DNA of 13,832 nucleotides from Akkermansiaceae bacterium UBA985 (GCA_002292185.1 DBBL01000186.1:1-13832); one strand, 5' to 3'. Numbered from the stretch's first letter, positions 1-7,442 are shown. Numbers and translations are program-made. The notes: generated by a model from the sequence alone, not told the origin.

Positions 1-135
1 CAAAAACTCAAAGGTAGCTTAGCAGACTTAACCTACGGCCAATCAGTCACGGATGAATGTATCGGCTGGCAGACCACCGAGAGCATGCTTGAAGAATTTG
101 CCAAAGCAGTTCAAGCACGGCGCTCAGCAAAATAA
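1..135 (+). CDS. 3-deoxy-7-phosphoheptulonate (DAHP) synthase, type I, C-terminal fragment
   Basis: The window opens inside a gene read in frame 1; 44 residues and a TAA stop are visible. The tail contains YGQSVTDECIGW followed by an amphipathic helix ending KAVQARR, which closely resembles the C-terminus of the AroF/AroG/AroH family of enterobacterial DAHP synthases (YGxSxTDxCIxW, then a final helix). Those enzymes condense phosphoenolpyruvate and erythrose 4-phosphate in the cytoplasm as the first step of aromatic amino acid synthesis. The catalytic core and any feedback-inhibition residues lie outside the window, so the isozyme type cannot be assigned. The gene converges on the minus-strand transporter gene with a 30-nt gap. 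No strong terminator is visible there. Confidence 0.88.
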   Translation, partial: QKLKGSLADLTYGQSVTDECIGWQTTESMLEEFAKAVQARRSAK

Positions 136-165
136 GCTAAGCTCGGCTATTGCCTGAGTAAAAGT

Positions 166-1140
166 TCAGGACTTATCAGCTTCAGGCTCTTTTTCTGGGT
201 TTGACGCACGCCATATCGCGGCGAGGAAACTCCCTATAAGACAGTGATAGACTGCCGAAATCGCACATGGTGTTGCCGCTAGCAGCGTAAAATGCTGCTT
301 GGCCAAAGCACTCCCCAGTCCTGAATTCTGCATCCCGACCTCAATGGACAAGGTCCGCCGGTCTCCCTCTGCGAGCCTCGTCATGCAGCCGACCCCGTAT
401 CCCAGCAGGAAACCAAGTGCGTGCAGGATGAAAATAGCCACCAGCAAGACACCGAAGTAAGCGATGATATTCGACTTCGTGGCACCCACTACCCCGCCGA
501 CAATGAGCACAATGACCAGAATGGAGACAATCGGTGAAATCTTTCTGACGCCATCGAGTTTATGGCCTAGGATCCGATTGAGCACAATGCCTCCGATAAC
601 GGGTAATAAGACGATCGTCACCATGCTGCGGAACATCGCCCATGCGTCGACGTCTAAAATAGCGCTCGCATAAAACTTGGTCAGCAAGGGAGTGAGCACA
701 ATGGCGGCGAGCGTCGAACACATCGTCATCAATACACTCAAGGCCACATTGGCCCGGGCCAGATAACAAATCACATTGGATGCTGTCCCTCCCGGACAAC
801 AACTTACCAGAATAAGCCCCAGCTTGAGCATGGGCGGCAAATTAAAGAGAGTAGCCACTGTCCAGCCCAACAAGGGCATGATCAGAAACTGCGCAAGCAC
901 ACCTAAGCCGACGACCCACGGCCTTTTTAAAACCGCCTTAAAATCATCTACGCTCAGGGTAAGCCCCATGCCCAGCATGATCACGCCCAAGCCTAGGTTG
1001 ATCAGCCGCACGTCTGTACCCGGAAACTTCCCAGTGATGAACCATGTGAAATGATCCGGGACAAACCACGCCCAAGCGGTGCCTAATATGGTCCATAGCC
1101 AAAAAAGGTTACCAATCGTTTGGATGATGCGCCACATCAC
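166..1140 (-). CDS. Bile acid:sodium symporter (BASS/SBF) family transporter
   Basis: This is a multi-spanning inner-membrane protein of 324 residues, a normal length for the family, with about nine to ten hydrophobic segments. Family hallmarks are GMGLTLSVDDF (about 57-67), the crossover motif CCPGGTASN (about 114-122) followed by ANVALSVLMT, and SIEVGMQNSGLGSALA (about 265-280), which corresponds to the Glu/Gln sodium-site segment of bacterial ASBT homologues. Members carry organic anions such as bile acids, pantoate or 2-oxoacids with sodium; the substrate here cannot be read from sequence. The start is GTG at 1140 or ATG at 1137. GTG is preferred because a GAGGTGAA ribosome site lies 9 nt upstream. 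The start overlaps the stop of the ThuA gene (GTGA), so the two are probably co-translated. The C-terminus is short and charged. Confidence 0.9.
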   Translation of the reverse strand: MMWRIIQTIGNLFWLWTILGTAWAWFVPDHFTWFITGKFPGTDVRLINLGLGVIMLGMGLTLSVDDFKAVLKRPWVVGLGVLAQFLIMPLLGWTVATLFNLPPMLKLGLILVSCCPGGTASNVICYLARANVALSVLMTMCSTLAAIVLTPLLTKFYASAILDVDAWAMFRSMVTIVLLPVIGGIVLNRILGHKLDGVRKISPIVSILVIVLIVGGVVGATKSNIIAYFGVLLVAIFILHALGFLLGYGVGCMTRLAEGDRRTLSIEVGMQNSGLGSALAKQHFTLLAATPCAISAVYHCLIGSFLAAIWRASNPEKEPEADKS

Positions 1141-2045
1141 TCTGGGATATTCACCTCAACCTCCAGATCCCCCAAAGCCCACTGAATGCCCTTGAGATAA
1201 TGCTGTAATACAGCTGGATTAGTAAAGATGTGATCGTTATGGCCTAGAGAGCTGTAAAACACACGGCCCTTACCGTGATGCTTAATCCAACTAACTCCAT
1301 AATCCTTATCAGCACGCTTGCCCTTGCTGATATCCGTCTGCTCCGGATCAAGCCTGAGCAGCATATGTAACTTCTTTGGGTCATAGGGCTCCTTGAACTG
1401 GTAGATCTCTTCTTTGAAATTCAGGTTATTACCCTCCAAATGAGCACAGCATGCGTGCTTCTCTTGCCCCTTCTCCACCATCACGCTCACAGGCGTGCCC
1501 GCATTCCAGGGATGGCCATTAAAATACCCACCAATCATCTCGCCATACTCACTCCACGAGTAGTAAGTGTCTGTCGCGGCATGAATTCCGACAAAACCCT
1601 TACCACTTTTCAAGTATTCAATAAAGCTCTTTTGCAACTGTATCTCTTTTGCAAGCGCTCCTTTCCGCTGCTCAGGATTCATCTTATTCCACTCGTCCTT
1701 TGCCGGCTTGAAAACGTCCTTTGTGGTATTCAAAAAACAAATCGCATCAAACTGATCAATCTTCCCGGGCTCAAAATTTGCCAAATCATCACTGATCACA
1801 GCCTCAAATGCTCCGGTCCTCTCGCCCAGCAAACGCATCGCTATTTTCCCCGTCGGGATCGAACCGTGCCGATAGCCACGGGTGACAGAATAGACCAGTA
1901 GTTTACGGGCTTTCTCAGGCTTCTCCAGTTTCATCCCCTCGACACCCTTCGTCACCTTCTCCAACCATTGATCTTGCGGTGGCGCAGCTAGAGACAAAGC
2001 CGGCAACAGCAAGGAAAAACAAAACAAACAAACGATCTTAGTCAT
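1137..2045 (-). CDS. Secreted ThuA-domain protein (first of two)
   Basis: The protein has 302 residues. Residues 1-20 form a signal peptide (basic start, hydrophobic core, cleavage near SLAAP), so it is probably periplasmic or exported. The rest is a ThuA-like fold, a class I glutamine-amidotransferase-like domain. Recognisable segments are TRGYRHGSIP (about 55-64), GFVGIHAATDTYYSW (about 150-164), GGYFNGHPW (172-180) and KGRVFYSSLGHNDH (about 259-272). ThuA was named from trehalose utilisation in rhizobia, and secreted ThuA proteins are abundant in Planctomycetes and Verrucomicrobia, where they are linked to carbohydrate metabolism. The biochemical role is unsettled. The family does not keep the catalytic Cys of glutaminases, and none is evident at that position here. 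The gene precedes the symporter gene with a 4-nt overlap. No Shine-Dalgarno site is seen upstream. Confidence 0.85.
   Translation of the reverse strand: MTKIVCLFCFSLLLPALSLAAPPQDQWLEKVTKGVEGMKLEKPEKARKLLVYSVTRGYRHGSIPTGKIAMRLLGERTGAFEAVISDDLANFEPGKIDQFDAICFLNTTKDVFKPAKDEWNKMNPEQRKGALAKEIQLQKSFIEYLKSGKGFVGIHAATDTYYSWSEYGEMIGGYFNGHPWNAGTPVSVMVEKGQEKHACCAHLEGNNLNFKEEIYQFKEPYDPKKLHMLLRLDPEQTDISKGKRADKDYGVSWIKHHGKGRVFYSSLGHNDHIFTNPAVLQHYLKGIQWALGDLEVEVNIPE
1150..1157 (-). promoter_or_regulatory. Shine-Dalgarno site of the symporter gene
   Basis: On the minus strand the bases read GAGGTGAA, a seven-base match to the anti-Shine-Dalgarno complement GGAGGTGA. The site lies inside the last codons of the ThuA gene, 9 nt before GTG 1140 and 12 nt before ATG 1137. 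The spacing favours the GTG start. It is one of only two clear ribosome sites in the window. Confidence 0.55.
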
Positions 2046-2200
2046 ACTGAAGTATCAAAGCTGCACTCATTTAAAATAGCAAATACAAATATCTCAGCAG
2101 TGCCACAGCGGCCACTCAACCAGAAGGAACAAAACCTGTTCAGCACGAAGTGGAAACCAATGAGTAGCTACGCAAAAGCGCGACATAACAAGAATACTTA

Positions 2201-2230
2201 TTGACACTATCGAAAGAAATCTGCTAGATT
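2201..2230 (+). promoter_or_regulatory. Sigma70-like promoter candidate
   Basis: TTGACA at 2201-2206 is a perfect -35 consensus. An 18-nt spacer follows, then TAGATT at 2225-2230, which matches four of six -10 bases. It is the best promoter-like match noticed in the window. Transcription would start near 2237, about 420 nt before the dehydrogenase start codon. It would therefore give either a very long leader or a separate small RNA containing the hairpins at 2357-2446. This is a sequence match only. Confidence 0.4.
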
Positions 2231-2356
2231 TTCAGTAGTGCTAACAGACTCGTCAAGCTGAAGGCATTGTAAAATATAAGCTCACAAGCCAAACACCCAA
2301 AAAAAATACCTCGTTAACAACAATTTCTGCTAACAAGAATTCTCGATTCAATCCCC

Positions 2357-2446
2357 TGAAGCCGAGTATCCAGACAACCCCTTTCTCCGGCTTCATTGCC
2401 GACAGAAAACCGTGCGGGGAGCCTCATGTGTGGGGGCTCCTCGTAC
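2357..2446 (+). other. Two adjacent hairpins, possible small RNA or structured leader
   Basis: The first hairpin pairs TGAAGCCG (2357-2364) with CGGCTTCA (2388-2395), a perfect 8-bp stem with a 23-nt loop. The second pairs GTGCGGGGAGCC (2412-2423) with GGCTCCTCGTAC (2435-2446), a 12-bp stem with an 11-nt loop. It contains two G-U pairs that are allowed only in RNA read from the plus strand; the minus strand would have A-C mismatches. That favours a plus-strand transcript, consistent with the promoter candidate at 2201. No T-run follows, so it does not look like a simple intrinsic terminator. Function unknown. Confidence 0.35.
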
Positions 2447-2455
2447 ACCTTCCTC

Positions 2456-2638
2456 TCATTGCGCATCTTCTAGCGCCCTACGGGCTATCGTCTTACCCAG
2501 GGTCTTGACTCGTGCACTAAGCCCAAAGGCTCTATTCAGCATCCAGTCGGCGCGTGCTTTTCCTTGACCATGTTTTGCCTCCCAGACCATTCTGGCGATC
2601 CTATGAAGAGAGTGTCTTTGGTGATCTCTTTTCTCCAT
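2456..2638 (-). CDS. Doubtful small basic protein, 60 residues
   Basis: An uninterrupted 60-codon frame runs from ATG 2638 to TGA. The product is very basic, has several Trp/Met residues in its second half (for example MVWEAKHGQGKARADW) and has no membrane segment. I do not recognise a family. Against it: codon use (five AGA codons) is unlike the neighbours, there is no ribosome site, and the frame starts only 19 nt from the divergent dehydrogenase gene, so it would cover that gene's likely promoter. For it: the central segment reads like a folded helical peptide and not a random translation. It could be a decayed gene remnant. Confidence 0.22.
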   Translation of the reverse strand: MEKRDHQRHSLHRIARMVWEAKHGQGKARADWMLNRAFGLSARVKTLGKTIARRALEDAQ

Positions 2639-2657
2639 TCATTATTAACTTCACATC

Positions 2658-3539
2658 ATGAAAGACAAAAAAATCGGATTCGTTGGCTTGGGCCGTATGG
2701 GCGGCAACATGGCACGTTGCCTCAACGAGAAAGGCTACAACATCACAGCCCTTTTTGACCTCAACACAGCCCTTGCTGATGAACTCGCCACGGAAATAGG
2801 CGCAAAAGCATACCCTCAACTTGCTGATATTACTGCCAATGCCGATGTCATCCTGACTATTGTTACCGATGACCAAGCAATGGATTCCATCTTCTTTGGT
2901 GATGACAACCTGTTCACCGGAGCACAGGGCCGTGTTTTCATTAACTGCGCCACCCTCACGCCAGATGTTCACACACGCTTGGAAGCCGCTGGTCGTGAAG
3001 TCGGTGCCCAGTGTCTCGAAGCCTGCATGGCATCGAGCATTCCCCAAGCACGTAATGGCGAGCTGTTCCTGATGATCGGCGGAGATGAGGCGGTTTTCAA
3101 CGCCAACAAAGCTCTACTCGATGACATCAGTAAAGCACTGCACTTTGTCGGCCCTGCCGGTAAAGCATCAGAGGTTAAGGCACTGGTCAACATGGTCATG
3201 AATATTAATACCGCAGCCCTAGCCGAAGGACTTGGCATTGCTGATTCCCTGGGTATCGACCTCACTATGCTTTGCAACATATTCAGCCAGACCGGCGCCA
3301 ACTCACGCGTGCTTGAAACCGATGCCGAGGACATGATTCTGCGCGATCACGATTGCTATTTCTCAGCCGCCCATGCTGCCAAAGACTCTGGCATCGCCCT
3401 CGCACTAGCGGCCGCGCACGGAATCGATACACCGCTGGCCCAAGCGACCTATGAGCAATATCAAAAGCTCATCGAGGCGGACAAAGGCGAGCTTGATAAA
3501 TCGGCTGTTGCCGAGCTCACCTTTAAGGGTCGCTCCTAA
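2658..3539 (+). CDS. NAD(P)-dependent beta-hydroxyacid dehydrogenase (3-hydroxyisobutyrate dehydrogenase / tartronate semialdehyde reductase family)
   Basis: The protein has 293 residues, typical of the family, and is cytoplasmic. Residues 1-165 form a Rossmann domain opening with GFVGLGRMGGNMA (dinucleotide-binding GxGxxG) and followed by LFDLN, whose Asp at the end of the second strand suggests NAD preference. The C-terminal helical domain carries the catalytic Lys174 and Asn178 in EVKALVNMVMN and Lys242-Asp243 in AAKDSGIAL. These enzymes oxidise or reduce 3-hydroxy acids or small semialdehydes. The usual substrate-binding APVSGG segment is replaced here by ACMASS (122-127), so the substrate may be unusual. 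No Shine-Dalgarno site precedes the ATG. The next gene follows after 21 nt on the same strand, probably in one operon. Confidence 0.87.
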   Translation: MKDKKIGFVGLGRMGGNMARCLNEKGYNITALFDLNTALADELATEIGAKAYPQLADITANADVILTIVTDDQAMDSIFFGDDNLFTGAQGRVFINCATLTPDVHTRLEAAGREVGAQCLEACMASSIPQARNGELFLMIGGDEAVFNANKALLDDISKALHFVGPAGKASEVKALVNMVMNINTAALAEGLGIADSLGIDLTMLCNIFSQTGANSRVLETDAEDMILRDHDCYFSAAHAAKDSGIALALAAAHGIDTPLAQATYEQYQKLIEADKGELDKSAVAELTFKGRS

Positions 3540-3560
3540 AACCTAGCCCCCACCCACACT

Positions 3561-4319
3561 ATGGACACGATCATTGAAAACAGCTACGGGGAAAATCTAG
3601 ACTACACCTTTAGCCCGGGCGAGCCTGCCTTGCTGTGCCGAGGCTGGATCGTCATTCTAGGTCACGGTGTTACCGGAGACAAAGATCGCCCGCTCATCAC
3701 CGACGCCGCTCGAGCACTCAACGAAGCAGGATTTGATACCCTGAGATTCTCCTTCGCTGGCAACGGTCAGTCCGGTGGCGAGTTCCGTGATGCCTCTATC
3801 ACCAAAGAAGTGGCCGATCTCAATGTCGTGATTACAGCTGCTTCCTCCAACTACCCAAATATTTGCTACATCGGCCACAGCATGGGGGCTGCGGTCGGAG
3901 TCATTCAGGCCGCCCAAGACAAGCGCATTAACGCTCTGGTTTCGCTTGCCGGCATGGTGAACACCAAGGCATTTGCCGAAACCGAGTTTGGTGAGGAAAC
4001 ACCAGAGACCGGATGCATGTGGGAAGATCCAGACTGCCCCCTTTCTTCAGCCTACATGACAGACCTCTGTGAAACGATTCAAAGCGTTGCACCGCAGGCA
4101 GAACAAATCAGCATACCCTGGCTGCTACTACATGGGTCTGAGGATGATGTTGTCCTACCAAAAGACAGCGAGCAAGTTGCTCAGATCAAAGCAAACGCGG
4201 TAAACGCCATCTACATAGAGGGCGCAGATCATAGCTTCAATGATCCTGAGCACAAAGCACAGCTCACGGCCGCCGTGAGCTCCTGGCTTAGCGAGCACAC
4301 ATCATCAAGCTCATCATAA
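3561..4319 (+). CDS. Alpha/beta hydrolase, esterase-like
   Basis: The protein has 252 residues, no signal peptide and is probably cytoplasmic. It has the alpha/beta-hydrolase order: oxyanion-side GHGVTGDKDRP (34-44), RFSFAGNGQSGG (62-73), nucleophile elbow GHSMGAA with Ser107, the acid in HGSEDDVV (Asp195 or Asp196), and the catalytic His224 in GADHSF. The layout resembles the S9-peptidase-like or feruloyl/cinnamoyl esterase group of small hydrolases. The substrate is unknown. Residues 141-180 form a short cap insertion containing two Cys (152, 159). The C-terminus ends in a run of six Ser. It sits 21 nt after the dehydrogenase gene, which suggests joint expression and possibly successive steps on one substrate, although no intermediate can be named. 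Confidence 0.85.
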   Translation: MDTIIENSYGENLDYTFSPGEPALLCRGWIVILGHGVTGDKDRPLITDAARALNEAGFDTLRFSFAGNGQSGGEFRDASITKEVADLNVVITAASSNYPNICYIGHSMGAAVGVIQAAQDKRINALVSLAGMVNTKAFAETEFGEETPETGCMWEDPDCPLSSAYMTDLCETIQSVAPQAEQISIPWLLLHGSEDDVVLPKDSEQVAQIKANAVNAIYIEGADHSFNDPEHKAQLTAAVSSWLSEHTSSSSS

Positions 4320-4469
4320 AGCCTCAGTGCAGGCAATCGCACGTCCACTCGGCCAGCCTTTTATTTCCTTATCGTTAAGCTTAACATTAAAGAGGCGAGT
4401 TAAGACTTTCCCTTGTCATGGCCTTTTTTATTTACACCAATAACCAAGCATCCAAAGTAACCCATCATC

Positions 4470-5399
4470 ATGCTGAAAATCATCGTCTCCATCCTCTTCT
4501 TGCTCCCCTTTCTGGCCCATGCAGAAGAGAAGCCCGACCTCGCCGAGCTCAAGCACCCAGTCAAGGCATGCCTCTTTAAAGTAGAAGGTAATGGGCTAGA
4601 AAAAACCTCTTACCTCTTCGGCACCATCCACCTTTCAGATCCTCGTTTGCTCAAGCTCCACCCGAATGCTGAGGCCGCCTTTAAAGCATCCGATACTTTT
4701 TACGCCGAGATCAACCTCGACCCAGGAGCACAACTTCAAGTCGCCCCACTCGTGATGCGCAAGGATGACACAAAACTCACCGATGCCATCGGGCCAGAGC
4801 TTACCAACAAACTCAACAAGGTCCTCAAAGACATTAACCCAGTTCTCAGCGCGGCACCTTTTGATGCGCTCAAGACCTGGGCCGTCGCCGCCAGCCTGCC
4901 CCTTATAGAAAGTCAGCTGATGGGCAAAGCCGCTCTCGATCAGGTGCTTTATCAGCGAGCCGTAAAGGAAAACAAGAAAACCGACGCTCTCGAGAGTGCT
5001 GACTCCCAAGTCGCCGTATTCGACAAGTTCACTGAGCAGGAACAACAAATCATGCTCTCCGACACGCTAGATATGATGATCGCCGAGCAGGATGCCGAAA
5101 TCAAATCAATAGAGCGGATGCTCAACGTCTACCTCACCGGGACTACCGATGAGATCGCCGACATGATGACCGCCGAAATGGCCAAAATGAATTCCAACCC
5201 CGAACTCACCAAACGCTTAATGAAAGCCCTACTCGACGACCGCAACATTGACATGGCCAACAAAGCCAACGAGTTCATGCAGGCCGCCCCAGAAAAATGC
5301 CACTTCTTTGCCGTCGGAGCCGCACACTACACCGGAAAAACTGCCGTGCAGGACCTGCTAGAAGAAAAAGGCTACACCATTACGCCACTCTTTGACTAA
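4470..5399 (+). CDS. TraB/GumN family protein, exported
   Basis: The protein has 309 residues with a signal peptide (1-18, cleavage AHA/EE). The TraB/GumN fold is marked by SYLFGTIHLSDPRL (47-60) with the GTIH motif, a conserved acidic strand FYAEINLD (77-84), LLDDRN (254-259) and the C-terminal AVGAAHYTG (281-289). The family is related to Tiki-type metalloproteases, in which the His and Glu of such motifs bind metal. Bacterial members are usually annotated as polysaccharide-biosynthesis GumN or as TraB-like, and their function is poorly established. The middle region (about 170-230) is helical and acidic. No ribosome site is visible. The next gene starts 32 nt downstream on the same strand. 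Confidence 0.85.
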   Translation: MLKIIVSILFLLPFLAHAEEKPDLAELKHPVKACLFKVEGNGLEKTSYLFGTIHLSDPRLLKLHPNAEAAFKASDTFYAEINLDPGAQLQVAPLVMRKDDTKLTDAIGPELTNKLNKVLKDINPVLSAAPFDALKTWAVAASLPLIESQLMGKAALDQVLYQRAVKENKKTDALESADSQVAVFDKFTEQEQQIMLSDTLDMMIAEQDAEIKSIERMLNVYLTGTTDEIADMMTAEMAKMNSNPELTKRLMKALLDDRNIDMANKANEFMQAAPEKCHFFAVGAAHYTGKTAVQDLLEEKGYTITPLFD

Positions 5400-5430
5400 T
5401 CTCCGCTCCATCCACTATTCATTACTTATT

Positions 5431-7377
5431 ATGTTCTTCCCTACTCGCCCTGCCCTTCTCCTCGTAGCGATTCTACCCATCGCCTCCCTCCTGCAATGCA
5501 GTCAACCTGAGCAAGCTCAGCAAAACGCGGCTCAAAAAACACAATCTAGCCCCAACCCGTCTTCTACTCCTGCTGCCACCACTGGCGATGCCCTGCAACA
5601 AGAGCAACGTCAGCATTCAAAAACTACCCCCAAAAAACCCGCTAAAATCGCTGAGTTTCTCTACGATAGTAATACTCCAGCTGACTACCAGTGGACCACC
5701 AACCATATGCATATCGGAGTGCGCTGGCAGCCTTATGGTGGCAGGCCAGAAAACAACGCCTACGATGCCGCAAGGCCGATTATCTCCAAATACAGTAGCT
5801 ACGCGCAGTTCTGGGTCGCTTGGAGTGCCTCAGAGCCCAGCGAACAGAGCACCGACTATGCTAAGCATATGTCAGACTACCTTCAAACCATCGAGCAAGC
5901 TGTTGATGCCTGTATTGCTCAAGGGCTTAAGTGTGAGTTTGTATTCTGGCACTGCCCAGCTTGGGCTGCCGTGGGTGGCAAGGCTGGTGGCGTGCAAGCA
6001 AAAGAAGGTCACTACGGGGCATTTGTAGAACGCATCGCTCGGCACTTCAAAGGCCGAGTACACGCCTACCAACTCGCCCATGAAGCAAACCTTAAGATGC
6101 ATCTCAACGATGGCGACATGGACTACATGATCTCCGAGGTATTCACCAAAGGCGCACGTGCAATCCGCAAGGTCTATGGCGAAGCTCCCACCGCACCTGT
6201 CATCATTTCCACCTCAGGCTGCTCGCCCTGCTTCGGCTGTGACACAGTCGACGGGCTCAACGCCACTGGGGGGCTCGCCATTAACAACTTCTATGATCAG
6301 CTCATTGCTTCATCTGAAATGATGAAAGAAATCGACGCACTTAACCTCAACGTCTCTGACCAGAATGATGGCTATGGCACCGTCGATGGCGCCTACGTGG
6401 CATCCGTTTGGGGCAACTACGACCTCGCTCGCAAAAAACTCGATGACTACGGGCACCGAGGAAAAGCCGTCATGGCCGCAGAATCATGGATCACCTGGGA
6501 CGACACCCACAACTCGGCCGACGTCAACGGAGACGGATCACGCAACGAGCTCGATGCCTACCTGAGGGCAATCACCATCATGGGCCAATGCCTGCAGCGC
6601 GGACTCAACACCATGAACTTCCCTTGGTCAGACAACTCCAGCAGCTGGTCGATGGGTCTGACTAAACGCCACGACTACAACGGCAGAATCAAGAAGCTCA
6701 TGCCCGAGATCGTCATCCCCTCAAAGCACGGTGGTGCTGACATCGTCACCTCCAAAGTCGTCGTCCGAGGAAATGATGATGACTTTGAAGTCAAGCTCAT
6801 GGATGAGAAACTCCAGTTCCCGTTTACTATTGAGGACTACATCGACCCCTCGGACCCAAACCACCTGCACTACTATATCTGGAGGTGGTATGCACAGATC
6901 TCTGGTGGTAATGACGAGGTCATTCGTCACGCCGTGGCGGGCGAAGCGGGTAATGACATCAGCGTATTCGGTCCCGACTTCACCGGCCCTGAACGCTACC
7001 GCATTTCATCCTACAACCGCACCCGTAATAGCTTCATGGTGCTCATCTACGCCAGTGGCGCAACGGCAAAGCACTGGGTCAAAGTCGCCATCCCCGCCAC
7101 CATTCAAGACGGCTGGCACTACAACAACAAGCTTTCTCAACAAGACTATCGCGGCGAAGGCTTCAAGGACGGCGATAGCTACCAAGCTCGCATCATCACC
7201 AAAAACATCAGCCCTCAAGATGGCAGCGACCTCGACGCTCGTTATGAAGAAAGCAAAATCTTCACGGTGAAAGACGGAATGCTCAATATCCCCGTCATGC
7301 AAATGAACAAATTCACTGCCATCGAGTTCATTCGGGTGGAAGCCCCAGCAGAGAAACAAAAAAAAGCGAATAGCTAG
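5431..7377 (+). CDS. Secreted glycoside-hydrolase-like protein with internal EF-hand-like loop
   Basis: The start is placed at ATG 5431 (648 residues) and not at the in-frame TTG 5392, because the ATG gives a proper signal sequence and does not overlap the previous gene. Residues 1-22 are hydrophobic and end SLLQC, a possible lipobox with an unusual Gln at -1. A low-complexity Q/A/S/T/P linker (about 24-72) follows. The region from about 75 to 440 resembles a clan GH-A TIM barrel: FWVAWSASEPS, FVFWHCPAW, YQLAHEAN with Glu218 as candidate acid/base, and MAAESWITW with Glu351 as candidate nucleophile. An EF-hand-like loop DVNGDGSRNELD (364-375) comes just after it. The C-terminal part (about 480-640) is beta-rich and may be an accessory domain. 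Residues 264-270 are CSPCFGC. The exact family and substrate are not recognised. Confidence 0.7.
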   Translation: MFFPTRPALLLVAILPIASLLQCSQPEQAQQNAAQKTQSSPNPSSTPAATTGDALQQEQRQHSKTTPKKPAKIAEFLYDSNTPADYQWTTNHMHIGVRWQPYGGRPENNAYDAARPIISKYSSYAQFWVAWSASEPSEQSTDYAKHMSDYLQTIEQAVDACIAQGLKCEFVFWHCPAWAAVGGKAGGVQAKEGHYGAFVERIARHFKGRVHAYQLAHEANLKMHLNDGDMDYMISEVFTKGARAIRKVYGEAPTAPVIISTSGCSPCFGCDTVDGLNATGGLAINNFYDQLIASSEMMKEIDALNLNVSDQNDGYGTVDGAYVASVWGNYDLARKKLDDYGHRGKAVMAAESWITWDDTHNSADVNGDGSRNELDAYLRAITIMGQCLQRGLNTMNFPWSDNSSSWSMGLTKRHDYNGRIKKLMPEIVIPSKHGGADIVTSKVVVRGNDDDFEVKLMDEKLQFPFTIEDYIDPSDPNHLHYYIWRWYAQISGGNDEVIRHAVAGEAGNDISVFGPDFTGPERYRISSYNRTRNSFMVLIYASGATAKHWVKVAIPATIQDGWHYNNKLSQQDYRGEGFKDGDSYQARIITKNISPQDGSDLDARYEESKIFTVKDGMLNIPVMQMNKFTAIEFIRVEAPAEKQKKANS

Positions 7378-7399
7378 GCCCCTCTCCTCAATTAAAACA

Positions 7400-7428
7400 T
7401 TGTAAAATACGACTATATTTAATATGCT
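7400..7428 (+). promoter_or_regulatory. Promoter candidate for the cyclase locus
   Basis: TTGTAA (7400-7405) and TATGCT (7423-7428) are separated by 17 nt in an AT-rich gap just before ATG 7443. The first matches the -35 consensus at four of six bases and the second has TAT plus the final T of the -10 consensus. Transcription would begin very close to the start codon, giving a nearly leaderless mRNA. The evidence is the sequence match only, and AT-rich gaps give such matches by chance. Confidence 0.3.
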
Positions 7429-7442
7429 TAAATAGTTAAGTA

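Larger units (their letters stand above)
2046..2657. other. 612-nt intergenic region between divergently read genes
   Basis: This is the only gap over 300 nt. It separates the minus-strand ThuA gene from the plus-strand dehydrogenase gene. It holds a sigma70-like promoter on the plus strand (2201-2230), two plus-strand hairpins (2357-2395 and 2412-2446) and a doubtful 60-codon minus-strand ORF (2456-2638). The stretch from about 2046 to 2350 is AT-rich and has no ORF of note. The motif CTAACA/TTAACA occurs three times (near 2241, 2315 and 2331), possibly by chance. No tRNA or riboswitch was recognised. Confidence 0.6.

Noticed and set aside
153..170. Hairpin CCTGA(8 nt)TCAGG between the convergent DAHP synthase and symporter genes as a bidirectional terminator
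   Set aside because: The stem is only 5 bp, includes the symporter stop codon and has no flanking T-run.
1440..1901. 153-codon plus-strand frame opposite the first ThuA gene
   Set aside because: It lies fully antisense to a well supported gene, and its product has no recognisable motif.
2390..2446. Resemblance of the minus strand (GGAGCC ... GCACGGTTTTC) to domain V of a group II intron
   Set aside because: The ends are similar, but the catalytic AGC bulge layout and the GNRA-capped stem are absent, the alternative 12-bp hairpin is stronger, and no reverse transcriptase is nearby.
4374..4385. Perfect 12-nt palindrome GTTAAGCTTAAC upstream of the TraB/GumN gene
   Set aside because: About three such palindromes are expected by chance in 13.8 kb, and there is no second copy or regulator gene next to it.
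5392..5430. TTG start for the glycoside-hydrolase-like protein
   Set aside because: It overlaps the end of the TraB/GumN gene and would put 13 polar residues before the signal sequence; ATG 5431 is a better start.
6731..7270. 179-codon plus-strand frame inside the glycoside-hydrolase-like gene, and a 162-codon minus-strand frame overlapping it
   Set aside because: Both lie within a strongly supported gene, are compositionally odd (Ser/Thr-rich or low complexity) and have no domain; they are out-of-frame shadows.
2265..7409. Shared 12-mer CATTGTAAAATA at 2265-2276 and 7398-7409
   Set aside because: Several chance 12-mer matches are expected in a window this size, especially in AT-rich gaps; the flanks do not match.
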